This document shows, one piece after another, positions 37,179-46,849 of a stretch of DNA of 64,000 nucleotides. The position numbers and the translations under genes were made by a program. Location: the NCBI RefSeq assembly GCF_008711285.1, contig NZ_VXDC01000009.1, positions 62,001 to 126,000 on the forward strand. The letters run 5' to 3'. Positions within the stretch are counted from its first letter, which is position 1; every line of letters starts with the position of its first letter. Source of the stretch: Roseibium aquae (lineage in GTDB: Bacteria; Pseudomonadota; Alphaproteobacteria; Rhizobiales; Stappiaceae). The notes beneath the pieces were generated by a model. The model had not been told where the DNA came from. It did not search any database and was given only the letters and a program-made list of their open reading frames with translations.

Positions 37179-38948
37179 TCAGCGCATCTCTTCGGGCGCA
37201 TCGACCCCCAGAAGCGCAAGACCTGACGCAAGTACTAGAGAGACTGCACGGACCAAGGCAAGACGCGCTAGGGTTAATGTGGTGTTATTCGTATTAATAA
37301 AACGTAATTGCGGCAATTCCTTGCCCCTGTTCCAGTGGCCGTGCAAGGAACTGGCAAGATCGTGAAGGTAAAATGCGATACGGTGCGGCTCATGCGTCTC
37401 GGCCGCGGCTTCCACCATCTTCGGCCAAACCGCCAGTTTCGCAATCAGCTCCAGCTCACCCGAATCAACCAGAACGGACATATCGGCAGCGGACAGGGCG
37501 GCGGGGTCCTGAATCAGATCCGGCAATTCCGCCGCAGCCTGACGCAGCACGGAATGGCATCGTGCATGGCCATATTGCACGTAGAAGACCGGATTGTCCT
37601 TGGACTGTTCGGTGACCTTCTGGAAGTCGAAGTCGAGCGGCGCATCGCTCTTTCGATAGAGCATCATGAAACGCACCGGATCGCGGCCCACCTCTTCCAC
37701 GACATCCCGCAGGGTGACAAAATCCCCCGAACGCTTGGACATCTTGACCGGTTCGCCGCCGCGGAACAGCTTCACCAGCTGGCAGAACCGGACGACAACC
37801 TCGGTCTTTCCTCCGGAAATGGCCTCGCCGACAGCCTGCAAACGCTTGGCATAGCCGCTGTGATCGGCGCCCAGAACAAAGATTGTCTCATCGAAACCGC
37901 GCTGGAACTTGTCCTGGAAATACGCCACGTCAGCGGCGAAATAGGTATAGGAACCATCCGATTTCTTCAGGGCACGGTCGGTGTCGTCGCCGAAATCACT
38001 GGCCCGGAAAAGCGTCTGCTCCCGGTCTTCCCAATCATCGGGCACCTGTCCCTTGGGCGGCGGCAGCGTGCCTTCATACACCAGATCCCGCACACGGAGG
38101 GTCTCCAGCATCTCGTCGATCTTCGATGGCGCGTTTCCTGCGCTGGCATGCAACGACCGTTCGGAGAAGAAGACATCGTGATGCACATTCAGCCGGGCAA
38201 GGTCGGCCCGGATCATGTCCATCATCATGTCGAGCGCGATATCCTTGACGATCGGCATCCACGCCGCCTCGTCCATGCCGGTAAGCGCGTCGCCATGCAG
38301 GTCTTTCAGCTTCGCGCCGACGGGCTGGAGATAGTCTCCGGGATAGAGTCCCGCCGGAATTTCGCCGATATCCTCCCCGAGGGCCTCGCGGTATCGCAGA
38401 AAAACGCTCCGGGCCAGCGTGTCGATCTGAGAGCCGGCATCGTTGATGTAGTACTCGCGGGTCACGTCATAGCCGGCGTGGGCGAGAACATTGGCGAGGG
38501 CATCGCCGACGACCGCTCCGCGCGTATGCCCCACATGCATGGGGCCGGTCGGATTTGCCGAAACATATTCCACGTTGGTCTTCCGGCCCGCCCCCATGGT
38601 CGAACGCCCGAAGTCGGGGCCCAGCGCCAGCACGGAAGCCAGGACCCGGTGATAAACCACCGGCGCCAGCCGCAAGTTGATGAAACCGGGGCCAGCGACC
38701 TCCACCTCGGTGATGTCGGGGTCCGCGCGCAGGACCTGTGCTAGCCGCTCGGCCAGATCACGCGGCTTGGCACCCACCTGCTTGGAGAGGACCATGGCCG
38801 CATTCGTCGCCAGATCGCCATGGGCCGGATCACGCGGCGATTCGACGGTGACTTTGGAAAGGTTCAGCGGCTGCGCGTCTGTCGTCTCGAGACCGAGCTC
38901 ATTGAGCGCTACCTTCACGCGTTCCGAAAACTCGGAGAAAATATTCAT
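37179..38948 (-). CDS. argS: Arginine--tRNA ligase
   Basis: 589 aa class I synthetase. The HIGH motif is in [19 protein letters not shown] and the KMSKS-like motif in [16 protein letters not shown]. The C-terminal anticodon-binding DALR region includes [17 protein letters not shown]. The start at 38948 yields [15 protein letters not shown], which fits the family; the ATG of the longer frame is not supported. It lies between dgt (upstream) and the SPOR gene, all minus strand. Confidence 0.97.
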   Translation of the reverse strand: MNIFSEFSERVKVALNELGLETTDAQPLNLSKVTVESPRDPAHGDLATNAAMVLSKQVGAKPRDLAERLAQVLRADPDITEVEVAGPGFINLRLAPVVYHRVLASVLALGPDFGRSTMGAGRKTNVEYVSANPTGPMHVGHTRGAVVGDALANVLAHAGYDVTREYYINDAGSQIDTLARSVFLRYREALGEDIGEIPAGLYPGDYLQPVGAKLKDLHGDALTGMDEAAWMPIVKDIALDMMMDMIRADLARLNVHHDVFFSERSLHASAGNAPSKIDEMLETLRVRDLVYEGTLPPPKGQVPDDWEDREQTLFRASDFGDDTDRALKKSDGSYTYFAADVAYFQDKFQRGFDETIFVLGADHSGYAKRLQAVGEAISGGKTEVVVRFCQLVKLFRGGEPVKMSKRSGDFVTLRDVVEEVGRDPVRFMMLYRKSDAPLDFDFQKVTEQSKDNPVFYVQYGHARCHSVLRQAAAELPDLIQDPAALSAADMSVLVDSGELELIAKLAVWPKMVEAAAETHEPHRIAFYLHDLASSLHGHWNRGKELPQLRFINTNNTTLTLARLALVRAVSLVLASGLALLGVDAPEEMR

Positions 38949-39043
38949 GACCGACCAACTGGTGTGACGTTGAAGCACAACGGGTCCGCAGACCGGACGG
39001 CAGAAAAGCCCGACCGGGGCAGACCGGCTAGATTGGCAGCGGC

Positions 39044-40303
39044 CTAGCCCAATTCCGGCGCAGCGTCAAACAATCTGCGGTGCTCGTCGATGGCGTACCG
39101 GTCCGTCATGCCGGCAATATAGTCGCAGACCCTGCGTGCGAGCTGCTGATCGTCCAGTCCGCCGAGCCCCAGGGACCAGGGGCGGGGCATCAGTTCGGGG
39201 TCGCTCATGAACCGGGCAAAGAGGTTCCGCACGACATCGGCCACGAGCCGCCGGACAGCCAGAACGTCCTCGTGCCGGTAGACCCGCGCAAACAGGAACC
39301 GTTTCACGTCTTTCTCGGCGGCCGCCATCGGGTCGGAGAACCCGACCATACAGCGGCCGGCCAGGCGGATGTCCTCCACAGAGGCCGGCTCCACCTCCCC
39401 AAGGCGCCGCAGGGCTTCGGCAATGACATCCTCCACCATCCGGGTGATCGACCGGCGGACGATTTCATGAATCTTCCGGCTTTTCTCCAACCCTGGATAC
39501 CGCTGTTCGACCTCGCCCAGAATGCCGGCGAGAAACGGAACCTCGCGCAAATCGTCAATATCGATCAGACCGGCCCGCATCCCGTCATCAAGATCGTGGG
39601 CATCATAGGCAATATCATCCGCGATAGCGGCCGCTTGTGCTTCTGCGCTCGGCCAGGTGTCCAAGCGCAGGTCCTGCCGCTCGGCATAGTGGCGGATGGC
39701 GAACGGCAAACTGGCGCCGGCAAACTTGCCAAGCGGCGCACCGTCCGGCCCCAACAGCGGCCCGTTGTGCTTGACCAGACCCTCCAGCGTTTCCCAACTC
39801 AGGTTCAGCCCGTCGAATTCGGCATAGCGTTGTTCAAGATGCGTCACGACGCGCAGCGACTGGGCATTGTGATCAAACCCGCCGAATGGCGCCATGCACT
39901 CATGCATCACATCCTCCCCCTCATGGCCAAAGGGTGTGTGGCCAAGATCATGCGCAAGGGCGAGGCATTCGGCCAGATCCTCATCGAGACGCAGGGCCCG
40001 GGCAAGGGACCGAGCGATTTGCGCAACTTCGATGGTATGGGTAAGCCGGGTGCGGAAGTGGTCGCCTTCATGATAGACGAAGACTTGGGTCTTGTGTTTC
40101 AGCCGCCGGAATGCGGAGGAATGAATGATCCTGTCGCGATCCCGCTGGAAGGGTGTCCGCGTCGGACTCTCGGGTTCGGGCACCAGCCGCCCCCGGCTGG
40201 CCTCGGGATGCTCGGCAAAGACCGACCGGGCCTGCGCGCCGTACCCGATGTTGGCACGGATGGATTGGCCGGACTCAAGCCCTTGGTCTGTCACACTCGG
40301 CAT
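39044..40303 (-). CDS. dgt: Deoxyguanosine triphosphate triphosphohydrolase-like protein
   Basis: 419 aa HD-domain enzyme; the family hydrolyses dNTPs to nucleoside and triphosphate. HD motifs: [19 protein letters not shown], then [20 protein letters not shown], and later [20 protein letters not shown]. It is the type without an extended insert, about 400 residues. The ATG at 40303 is preceded by AGGGGAGAAAG. It diverges from erpA across 143 bases, and argS follows it in the same direction. Confidence 0.94.
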   Translation of the reverse strand: MPSVTDQGLESGQSIRANIGYGAQARSVFAEHPEASRGRLVPEPESPTRTPFQRDRDRIIHSSAFRRLKHKTQVFVYHEGDHFRTRLTHTIEVAQIARSLARALRLDEDLAECLALAHDLGHTPFGHEGEDVMHECMAPFGGFDHNAQSLRVVTHLEQRYAEFDGLNLSWETLEGLVKHNGPLLGPDGAPLGKFAGASLPFAIRHYAERQDLRLDTWPSAEAQAAAIADDIAYDAHDLDDGMRAGLIDIDDLREVPFLAGILGEVEQRYPGLEKSRKIHEIVRRSITRMVEDVIAEALRRLGEVEPASVEDIRLAGRCMVGFSDPMAAAEKDVKRFLFARVYRHEDVLAVRRLVADVVRNLFARFMSDPELMPRPWSLGLGGLDDQQLARRVCDYIAGMTDRYAIDEHRRLFDAAPELG

Positions 40304-40446
40304 GGCGCGAACTTTCTCCCCTACCCCTTTGGTCCGGCACGGCACATTGACGCGGTAGGCCGCGCGTCATACCTATGGATGGAAGTCAACTTTTCCGGCA
40401 CGCCCGGAACCGGGCTCCGGAAGATACCGACCGTCAGGACATACCT

Positions 40447-40788
40447 ATGACCGAAACGCTTGAACATCCCGTAACAGTCAGTGATCGCGCTGCCAAGCGG
40501 ATCGCAAAAATTCTGAAAGACGAACCGGCCGGCAGCATGCTTCGCGTCAGTGTGGAGGGCGGAGGCTGTTCAGGACTGCAGTACAAATACGACCTCGTGC
40601 GGAGCCGGGAAGACGACGATATCGCGATCGAGAAAGACGGCGTGACCGTCCTTGTGGACAGTGTTTCCCTAGAATACATGGGCGGCTCGGAAATCGACTT
40701 CGTCGACGATATCATCGGCCAGTCGTTCCAGATCAAGAACCCGAATGCGAGTGCCGGCTGCGGCTGCGGCGTCAGCTTCACGATCTGA
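40447..40788 (+). CDS. erpA: Iron-sulfur cluster insertion protein ErpA
   Basis: 113 aa A-type carrier that hands Fe-S clusters to target proteins. The three conserved cysteines are Cys41 in GGGCSGLQY and Cys105/Cys107 in AGCGCGVSF. The start at 40447 gives the normal family length; upstream in-frame codons are unlikely. It overlaps no other gene and precedes xthA by 25 bases. A second A-type carrier, sufA, lies in this window at 50315. Confidence 0.95.
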   Translation: MTETLEHPVTVSDRAAKRIAKILKDEPAGSMLRVSVEGGGCSGLQYKYDLVRSREDDDIAIEKDGVTVLVDSVSLEYMGGSEIDFVDDIIGQSFQIKNPNASAGCGCGVSFTI

Positions 40789-40813
40789 TCCTTCTATTCG
40801 GCGGGCCCCGTTC

Positions 40814-41596
40814 ATGAAAATCGCGACCTGGAACATCAACGGGGTCAAGGCCCGCATCGACACCGTGCTGGCCTGGCTGCGGGAGACAAGTCCGGACATC
40901 GCCTGCTTTCAGGAGATCAAGTCCGTCGACGAGAACTTCCCCTCCTCCGCCTTCGAGGAACTGGGCTACAATGTCGCCACGCATGGGCAAAAAGGGTTCA
41001 ACGGCGTGGCCCTCTTGTCAAAGCTGCCGCTTGAGGACATCCAGCGCGGATTGCCGGGCGACGAAGCGGACCAGCAGGCCCGCTATATCGAGGCCAGTGT
41101 GTCTGCGGAAAACGGCGCGCTCCGGGTCGGATGCCTTTATCTTCCCAACGGTAATCCGCTCGGCTCCGAGAAATTTCCCTACAAGCTGCAATGGATGGAC
41201 CGGCTGATCGCCCATGCGAAGCTGCGACTTCTGGACGAAACCCCATTCCTGCTGCTCGGCGACTACAACGTCATTCCCGACCCCATCGATGCCAGGAACC
41301 CGGCGGCATGGTCAGGGGATGCCCTGTTCCAGCCCGAAAGCCGCGCGAGGTTCCGCGCCCTCACGCATCTGGGCTTCACCGAGGCTGTGCGTGCCACGAC
41401 CGACGCGCCGGAAACATTCACCTTTTGGGACTATCAGGCCGGAGCTTGGCAGAAGAACAACGGGATACGGATCGACCATATCCTGCTGTCGCCTCAAGCC
41501 AGTGACCGGCTGAACGGATGCGGGATCGACAAGCATGTTCGCGGATGGGAAAAACCGTCGGACCATGTGCCCGTTTGGGTCGATTTGGCAGCCTAA
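40814..41596 (+). CDS. xthA: Exodeoxyribonuclease III
   Basis: 260 aa exonuclease and AP endonuclease of base excision repair. Catalytic motifs in order: KIATWNINGVKARID, CFQEIKSVDENFP, LLGDYNVIPDPIDA, FTFWDYQAGAWQKNNGIRID and SDHVPVWVDL. The ATG at 40814 starts the conserved sequence; a longer frame reaches into erpA and is not supported. Probably co-transcribed with erpA. Confidence 0.96.
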   Translation: MKIATWNINGVKARIDTVLAWLRETSPDIACFQEIKSVDENFPSSAFEELGYNVATHGQKGFNGVALLSKLPLEDIQRGLPGDEADQQARYIEASVSAENGALRVGCLYLPNGNPLGSEKFPYKLQWMDRLIAHAKLRLLDETPFLLLGDYNVIPDPIDARNPAAWSGDALFQPESRARFRALTHLGFTEAVRATTDAPETFTFWDYQAGAWQKNNGIRIDHILLSPQASDRLNGCGIDKHVRGWEKPSDHVPVWVDLAA

Positions 41597-41671
41597 TTCG
41601 CAACTTGCCGTCAAAAACAACCCTCGATTTGAAACATTCATTCGCTGGCGAAGTCATGCTATCGTTTGCGA

Positions 41672-42106
41672 ATGAGGAGAGCTGGTTTTCGATTCTGGAC
41701 AAAGCGGCGTTTGAGACAGGCGCGTCCGGCACATTGTGATGCCCGATATGACCCCCGGTGCGGATTGCGCCCTTTGGGCCGTGCGGTCCTGCTGGGGGGA
41801 AGCCTGTTCCTGCTGGCAAGCGCGCATTTGGCGACCGCACCGGTTGCCGCTCAGGGACTGGGTCAGGGTCACGTACAGACAAGACCTCAGGCGCAACAAC
41901 CGGTCGTCCCGTGCACCTGCCGTCACAAGGGGGACGATTATCAGGTCGGCGCGCAAACCTGCCTCAAGACCCCGCGCGGCCCCCGGATCGCTGTCTGCGA
42001 TCGTGTCCTCAACAACACGTCGTGGCGGTTTACCGATGCGCCCTGCCCGAGCGCCGACGCGGCGCCCGCCCTGCCAAACCGGCAACACGTTTCCTTGAGG
42101 AGCTGA
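41672..42106 (+). CDS. Small secreted cysteine-rich protein of unknown function
   Basis: 144 aa. A basic N-terminus is followed by a hydrophobic stretch (AVLLGGSLFLLASAHLAT) and a likely cleavage site near APVAAQ. The mature part holds five cysteines: CTCRHKG, AQTCLKTPRG, AVCDRVLN and DAPCPSAD. The last part of the precursor is otherwise unremarkable. It lies 75 bases downstream of xthA and converges with exoR. I do not recognise the family. The basic region before the hydrophobic stretch is unusually long (about 40 residues), so the true start may be further downstream. Confidence 0.65.
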   Translation: MRRAGFRFWTKRRLRQARPAHCDARYDPRCGLRPLGRAVLLGGSLFLLASAHLATAPVAAQGLGQGHVQTRPQAQQPVVPCTCRHKGDDYQVGAQTCLKTPRGPRIAVCDRVLNNTSWRFTDAPCPSADAAPALPNRQHVSLRS

Positions 42107-42148
42107 TACGGGATGCGCGCGGCGTGGCTTGGCTGCGCAATAGAACCG

Positions 42149-42166
42149 TTCGCCACTGCGGGCGAA
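42149..42166. terminator. Hairpin between convergent cysteine-rich protein gene and exoR
   Basis: TTCGCC (42149-42154), loop ACTGCG, GGCGAA (42161-42166), followed by AA on the plus strand and preceded by AACCG. It sits in the 68-base gap between converging genes. The stem is short, so confidence is limited. Confidence 0.4.
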
Positions 42167-42174
42167 AACCCTGC

Positions 42175-43101
42175 TTACTGCACGGGTTGCTGCCGGGCAG
42201 CAACGATATCCGGCCGGTTGTTCTCGATCCAGTTCTCCGCCATCCCGCGCGCGAGGGTTCGCACGGGCTCGCTGGCCAGGGCGAAATACTGCTCGTGAAG
42301 CGCATTGATCCAGTCGGTATCGGCACCAAAAGCCTGTTTGCGGGCCACGGTCATCCACATCAGACCGCGCGCCTGCCGGTCTTCGGATGAACCCATTGCG
42401 TAAAGGGTCTCGCCCAGCCGGGCCTGGGCCGGCACATGCCCCTTGATCGCGGCAAGATTATACCAGCGCACAGCCAGGCGATCGCTCGATCCCTGATAAA
42501 GACGGCCCAGGTGGTATTGCGCGTCGGCGTCACCGAAATAGGATGCCGCGTGGGTAAAGATCTGGCGGGCCCTGGAAATGTTTTTCGGAACAACTCCGTT
42601 GATGCCGTTCATATAATATGTGCCGAGGGCCACAAAGGCGCTGGAGACGAACGGCGCGTCCGGATCATCGGGCCTGTCGTCCCCATGCTCACGCACGATC
42701 TGGCTGTAATACTCGAATGCCTTGACGTCGTCTTCTTGAACACCGTCGCCGCTTGCGTACATTTCGCCAAGCTTCCATGCCGCCATCGGCTGACCGTTCT
42801 CGGCCGCGTACCGCAGCGCCATCAACGCCCCTTCCTTGTCACCGGCATAGTACTTGCGCGCGCCGCTGCGCAACGCCTCGGTTGGGCTGAGAGCATTGGG
42901 AGCAATAGCTTGCGGCGCCGGGCTTCCCGTATCGAAGGCTGCCGCGGGAACCGGTGCCAGAACCCATCCTGACAAACAGACCGCGGCGACGCCAGCGCGC
43001 AAAGCGAGGCTGCCGCCCCTGGCAGTCCTTCGCTTGACTGCGGGCACCGTTCGCGCTCGCCTGTTTTCGACCAATCCTGTCATACGCCGTACTTGGGGCA
43101 T
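42175..43101 (-). CDS. exoR: ExoR-type Sel1-repeat periplasmic regulator
   Basis: 308 aa. A signal peptide (VAAVCLSGWVLAPVPAAAFD) precedes several Sel1 repeats: ALMALRYAAENGQPMAAWKLGEMYASGDG, FVALGTYYMNGIN, DADAQYHLGRLYQGS and GHVPAQARLGETLYAMGS. In Sinorhizobium ExoR binds the periplasmic face of ExoS and restrains the ExoS-ChvI system, controlling exopolysaccharide and motility. The spacing WKLGEMYASGDGVQEDDVKA and the overall plan fit ExoR. Starts at 43101 and 43083 are both possible, with no clear ribosome site. Confidence 0.84.
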   Translation of the reverse strand: MPQVRRMTGLVENRRARTVPAVKRRTARGGSLALRAGVAAVCLSGWVLAPVPAAAFDTGSPAPQAIAPNALSPTEALRSGARKYYAGDKEGALMALRYAAENGQPMAAWKLGEMYASGDGVQEDDVKAFEYYSQIVREHGDDRPDDPDAPFVSSAFVALGTYYMNGINGVVPKNISRARQIFTHAASYFGDADAQYHLGRLYQGSSDRLAVRWYNLAAIKGHVPAQARLGETLYAMGSSEDRQARGLMWMTVARKQAFGADTDWINALHEQYFALASEPVRTLARGMAENWIENNRPDIVAARQQPVQ

Positions 43102-43659
43102 TCTATTTTCTCATGCACATGGATCGTTTTGATCAAGCCAATCGATCCACCTCGCCTCGGACCCTTGATAACGCTTCAATCCGGCCAGACTGCGACCGTC
43201 CAGCTGTTTTTGTGGCAACAAGGAGGAAACTGCAGGGCGCTTTCGTGCCGGACCGGAACTGACGGGTTCCGGCCAACGCCTGAGTGCCTTCGGTTGCTGG
43301 CAGCAGCGTTGCGCGGGAAACATGGCCGAACCACGGCAAAATTTGCCTCATTCGACCAGATCCGCAAATGCCGGCCGCTCTGTTGCGCCCCGGTCACACA
43401 TCGACCGCAGCCGGCTCGCATGGTGGAAGACACGGATGATGCGAACTGAAACAAGCCGTATGGATCCCCCTGATCACAACTGCCAGGCATGACACCACAG
43501 ACCGGTTGACATTCTGTTTCGGACAGGCAATTCGGAGCCGCGGCTGTTGAATGCTGGGACAAGCCACCGGTGACCTTTGCCGTTCCGGGTTTGTCCTGCG
43601 ACAATGAAACGATTCGACAATGCATCACCGCAGGCCGCCCCACAGTTGATGGACCATTC
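43102..43659. other. 558-base stretch between divergent exoR and parE with no supported gene
   Basis: Open frames exist on both strands but none has a ribosome site, signal peptide or familiar motif. A perfect stem CCGGAAC/GTTCCGG with a six-base loop lies near 43253-43272. A TTGACA at 43506-43511 resembles a -35 element for parE but has no good -10 partner at 16-18 bases. The region probably holds both promoters and a long parE leader. Confidence 0.6.
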
Positions 43660-45708
43660 ATGAGCGGAAATGACGACCTTTTCGATGGCAATGCCGCCGT
43701 CTCCAAAAGTGTAGTGCAATCGGCGTCCAAGCAGGACGCGCGACCGCCAAGAAAGGCCGCTCCTGTTCCGCAGCCGGCGGATGATTATTCGGCCGCCGAT
43801 ATTGAGGTGCTGGAGGGATTGGAGCCGGTCCGCCGCCGGCCGGGCATGTATATCGGCGGAACCGACGAAAAGGCTCTCCACCACTTGTTCGCCGAGGTGA
43901 TCGACAACTCGATGGACGAGGCCGTCGCCGGGCATGCCACATGGATCGATGTCTCGCTCGGCGAGGATGGCTATCTGACGGTGGTCGACAATGGACGCGG
44001 GATCCCGGTCGACCCCCATCCGAAATTCACCGGAAAATCGGCCCTCGAAGTGATCATGACCACGCTGCATGCCGGCGGGAAGTTTGATTCAAAGGTCTAT
44101 GAAACATCGGGCGGCTTGCACGGCGTGGGCATCTCTGTCGTCAATGCGCTCTCCGAGGACCTTGTCGTTGAGGTCGCCAAGGCCCGGAAACTGTACCGCC
44201 AGCAGTTTCAGCGCGGCAAAGCGACAGGGCCGCTCGAACTCGTTGGCGACACACAGAACCGTCGCGGCACGAGTGTGCGGTTCAAACCCGATCCGGATAT
44301 TTTTGGAAAGGCCGCCGGTTTCCAGCCAGCCCGCCTGCTCAAGATGGCGCGCTCGAAGGCCTATCTTTTCGGCGGCGTCGAAATCCGGTGGCACTGCGCG
44401 CCCTCGCTCCTGGGCGAGAAGGATCAGACCCCGGCCGAGGCCGTGTTCCATTTCCCCGGCGGGCTGCGGGACTTCCTCGACGAGCGCCTGGCCAATGAAA
44501 GGCGGGTCGTTGACGACGTGTTTGCCGGCCGCACCTCCAACACCGGCAAACACGGCGCCGTCGAATGGGCCGTCAGCTGGTTCGCGGGCGACGGATTTGT
44601 CAATTCCTACTGCAACACCGTGCCCACGCCCGAAGGCGGCACGCACGAAGCCGGGTTCCGTTACGCGCTGCTGCGCGGCCTGAAAGCCTATGGCGAACTG
44701 ACCAGCAACAAGAAGGCCGCCATCATTACCGGCGACGATATCATGACCTCGGCCGGCGGAATGTTGTCCGTGTTCATTCGCGAACCGGAGTTCGTCGGGC
44801 AAACGAAGGACAGGCTTGCGACAAATGAAGCAACACGGATTGCTGAAAACGCGGTCCGCGACGCGTTCGATCATTGGCTGACCGCCTCTCCCAACCAGGC
44901 CAACAGGCTTCTGGAGTGGGTCATCGACCGCGCGGAAGAGCGCCTCATGCGGCGCAAGGAGCGGGATGTCGCCCGCAAGACAGCCGTTCGAAAACTGCGC
45001 CTGCCGGGCAAACTGGCGGACTGCTCGACAAGCCAATCGAGCGGTACGGAGCTTTTCATCGTCGAGGGCGACTCGGCCGGGGGCTCGGCCAAACAGGCCC
45101 GGAACCGGTCCAATCAGGCCATTCTTCCCCTGCGCGGCAAGATCCTGAACGTGGCGAATGCCGGGCGAGAAAAACTGGCGTCAAATCAGCAACTTGCCGA
45201 TCTCGTCCAGGCATTGGGGTGCGGCACCCGATCCGCCTACCGGGACAGCGATCTGCGATATGAAAAAATCATCATCATGACGGACGCCGATGTGGATGGT
45301 GCCCATATCGCTTCCCTTCTGATCACCTTTTTTTACCGGGAAATGCCCGAGCTGATCAGCCATGGCCACTTGTTTCTGGCCGTCCCGCCGCTTTACCGGC
45401 TCACCCAAGGGGGCAAGACGCTTTACGCCCGCGATGACGCCCACAAGGACGATTTGCTGGCCACGGCGTTCAAGGGAAAAGGCAAAATCGACATCGGACG
45501 CTTCAAGGGGCTTGGCGAGATGCTGCCGGCGCAGCTCAAGGAGACCACGATGGACCCGTCAAAACGCAGTCTCCTGCGGGTCAAGATCGAGGAAAACGAC
45601 GAACAAGACGCCCGGGCCGCAGTGGAGCGCCTGATGGGCAACAAACCGGAAGCCCGTTTTCGTTTCATTCAGGAAAATGCCGAATTCGCTGAAGATCTCG
45701 ATATTTGA
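43660..45708 (+). CDS. parE: DNA topoisomerase IV subunit B
   Basis: 682 aa type II topoisomerase ATPase subunit, which with ParC separates daughter chromosomes. GHKL motifs: EVIDNSMDEAVAG, VVDNGRGIPVDPHP and GLHGVGISVVNALSED. The TOPRIM region has FIVEGDSAGGSAKQARNRSN and MTDADVDGAHIASLLITFF. ParE is preferred over GyrB because of length and the TGKSALEVIMTTLHAGGKFD pattern. The ATG at 43660 is used; upstream in-frame codons are not conserved. Confidence 0.95.
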   Translation: MSGNDDLFDGNAAVSKSVVQSASKQDARPPRKAAPVPQPADDYSAADIEVLEGLEPVRRRPGMYIGGTDEKALHHLFAEVIDNSMDEAVAGHATWIDVSLGEDGYLTVVDNGRGIPVDPHPKFTGKSALEVIMTTLHAGGKFDSKVYETSGGLHGVGISVVNALSEDLVVEVAKARKLYRQQFQRGKATGPLELVGDTQNRRGTSVRFKPDPDIFGKAAGFQPARLLKMARSKAYLFGGVEIRWHCAPSLLGEKDQTPAEAVFHFPGGLRDFLDERLANERRVVDDVFAGRTSNTGKHGAVEWAVSWFAGDGFVNSYCNTVPTPEGGTHEAGFRYALLRGLKAYGELTSNKKAAIITGDDIMTSAGGMLSVFIREPEFVGQTKDRLATNEATRIAENAVRDAFDHWLTASPNQANRLLEWVIDRAEERLMRRKERDVARKTAVRKLRLPGKLADCSTSQSSGTELFIVEGDSAGGSAKQARNRSNQAILPLRGKILNVANAGREKLASNQQLADLVQALGCGTRSAYRDSDLRYEKIIIMTDADVDGAHIASLLITFFYREMPELISHGHLFLAVPPLYRLTQGGKTLYARDDAHKDDLLATAFKGKGKIDIGRFKGLGEMLPAQLKETTMDPSKRSLLRVKIEENDEQDARAAVERLMGNKPEARFRFIQENAEFAEDLDI

Positions 45709-45797
45709 AGCGTCCGCGGCGGACAGGCCCCGATCTGCGGTCCTTGACCTTCGTCTTTTCGTCAACTAACGGTAACGCGTATGGTTACGGGGGGCAT

Positions 45798-46580
45798 ATG
45801 CTCAGTTTAGTATACGACGCGCTGGACCGTCAGAAGCGCCCTCTGCGCCACTACAACTTTCTGGTCTTTCCAAAAGCCGGCGTTGCGTTTGCCCGGATTC
45901 CAGGCGCCCCCTTCCGGGCCATGCTACCCGTGCTCGCCGACCTGGCGGACGTGGGATCTTGTGCGGCTGCGGCATCGGCGGACTGCGACAAGGTCACGGC
46001 GCTGTGGAACGGCAACATGGAGCCGCGCACCGCACGACAGCTCAAGCGCTTGTATCCCGATTTCCCGGTGTTTGCCGTTGTGCAGTCTCCGGTCGAGCGC
46101 ATGTGTTCAGTTTACCAAGACCTGTTTCTGGGACCGGACCCCTTGCCGGCGTTTTTCGCGGAAAAGCGCTTCAGCAAACAGATGACGCCGGCCGAGTTCG
46201 CCGCCCGGGTCTGCGCCTTGCCCGATCTGAGAGCGGACAACCGTATTCGCACTCAAATGGCGATCCTGTCCTATCGCGGTCGTTTCATTCCCGATTTGGT
46301 CTTGAAACTCGACGATCTGACCAAAGAATGGCCCCAAAAGGCGAAAGACTTGCAAAGCAACGGACAGCCCCTGGCCGAGAAGATCAGCGCCAGGCCGCAA
46401 ACGCAGCCTCGTCCCGACCCGGAATTGCTGGACATTTTTTCAAGCCGGGCCCTGCAAGCACCTATTCAGCGCCGATACCGCGCTGATTTAATTTCGTTTT
46501 TCGAACCCGGCCCTAACGGTCCGACGCGCTCGCAGTTGACCACTGCGCCGTCCGGGCAACTGGCATCGACACATGGCTGA
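45798..46580 (+). CDS. Sulfotransferase family-like protein
   Basis: 260 aa. The phosphosulfate-binding (PAPS) signature is partly kept: FLVFPKAGVAFARIPGAPFR stands where the PKxGST loop is expected, and AVVQSPVERMCSVYQDLF matches the 3'-phosphate motif RdPveRlvSaY, with Gln-Ser in place of Arg-Asp. It may therefore have changed substrate or lost activity. The C-terminus is low in complexity. The ATG at 45798 follows GGGGGG at good spacing. It is 89 bases downstream of parE in the same direction. Family membership is by motif pattern only. Confidence 0.65.
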   Translation: MLSLVYDALDRQKRPLRHYNFLVFPKAGVAFARIPGAPFRAMLPVLADLADVGSCAAAASADCDKVTALWNGNMEPRTARQLKRLYPDFPVFAVVQSPVERMCSVYQDLFLGPDPLPAFFAEKRFSKQMTPAEFAARVCALPDLRADNRIRTQMAILSYRGRFIPDLVLKLDDLTKEWPQKAKDLQSNGQPLAEKISARPQTQPRPDPELLDIFSSRALQAPIQRRYRADLISFFEPGPNGPTRSQLTTAPSGQLASTHG

Positions 46581-46616
46581 CCAAGATTATCCAGTGTGGT
46601 TTCCAATGCCTACAAC

Positions 46617-46652
46617 CCTGATTTTCTAACGTATTGAGTTTTCGAAATCAGG
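46617..46652. repeat. Inverted repeat between sulfotransferase-like and helicase genes
   Basis: CCTGATTT (46617-46624) pairs perfectly with AAATCAGG (46645-46652) across 20 bases, followed by TTTCTTG. It could be a terminator of the upstream gene with a long loop, or an operator. Confidence 0.45.
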
Positions 46653-46744
46653 TTTCTTGACCGGACTTTTTTGAAAAAACTTGGCAGCGGACGCGACTTC
46701 ATCCCGCAAACAAGCAATTTGTTCGCCATTTGGGGGAACTTACG

Positions 46745-46772
46745 TTGACACGCCAAGTTTGAACTGTAGGGT
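46745..46772 (+). promoter_or_regulatory. Candidate promoter of the DEAD-box helicase gene
   Basis: TTGACA (46745-46750), 16 bases, TAGGGT (46767-46772). The -35 is perfect and the -10 weak. It would give a leader of about 70 bases before the ATG at 46850. Confidence 0.4.
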
Positions 46773-46849
46773 GTGCCACACATTGGCGGAGGTCCTCGCA
46801 AGGGTTCTGCCGAGAGATCATTCATCACAAAATCCGGGCACACCGCTCT

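Noticed and set aside
43176-43730. 184-codon minus-strand frame overlapping the parE start region
   Set aside because: It overlaps the conserved parE N-terminus on the other strand, lacks a ribosome site and shows no domain. The same applies to the 118-codon plus frame at 43093.
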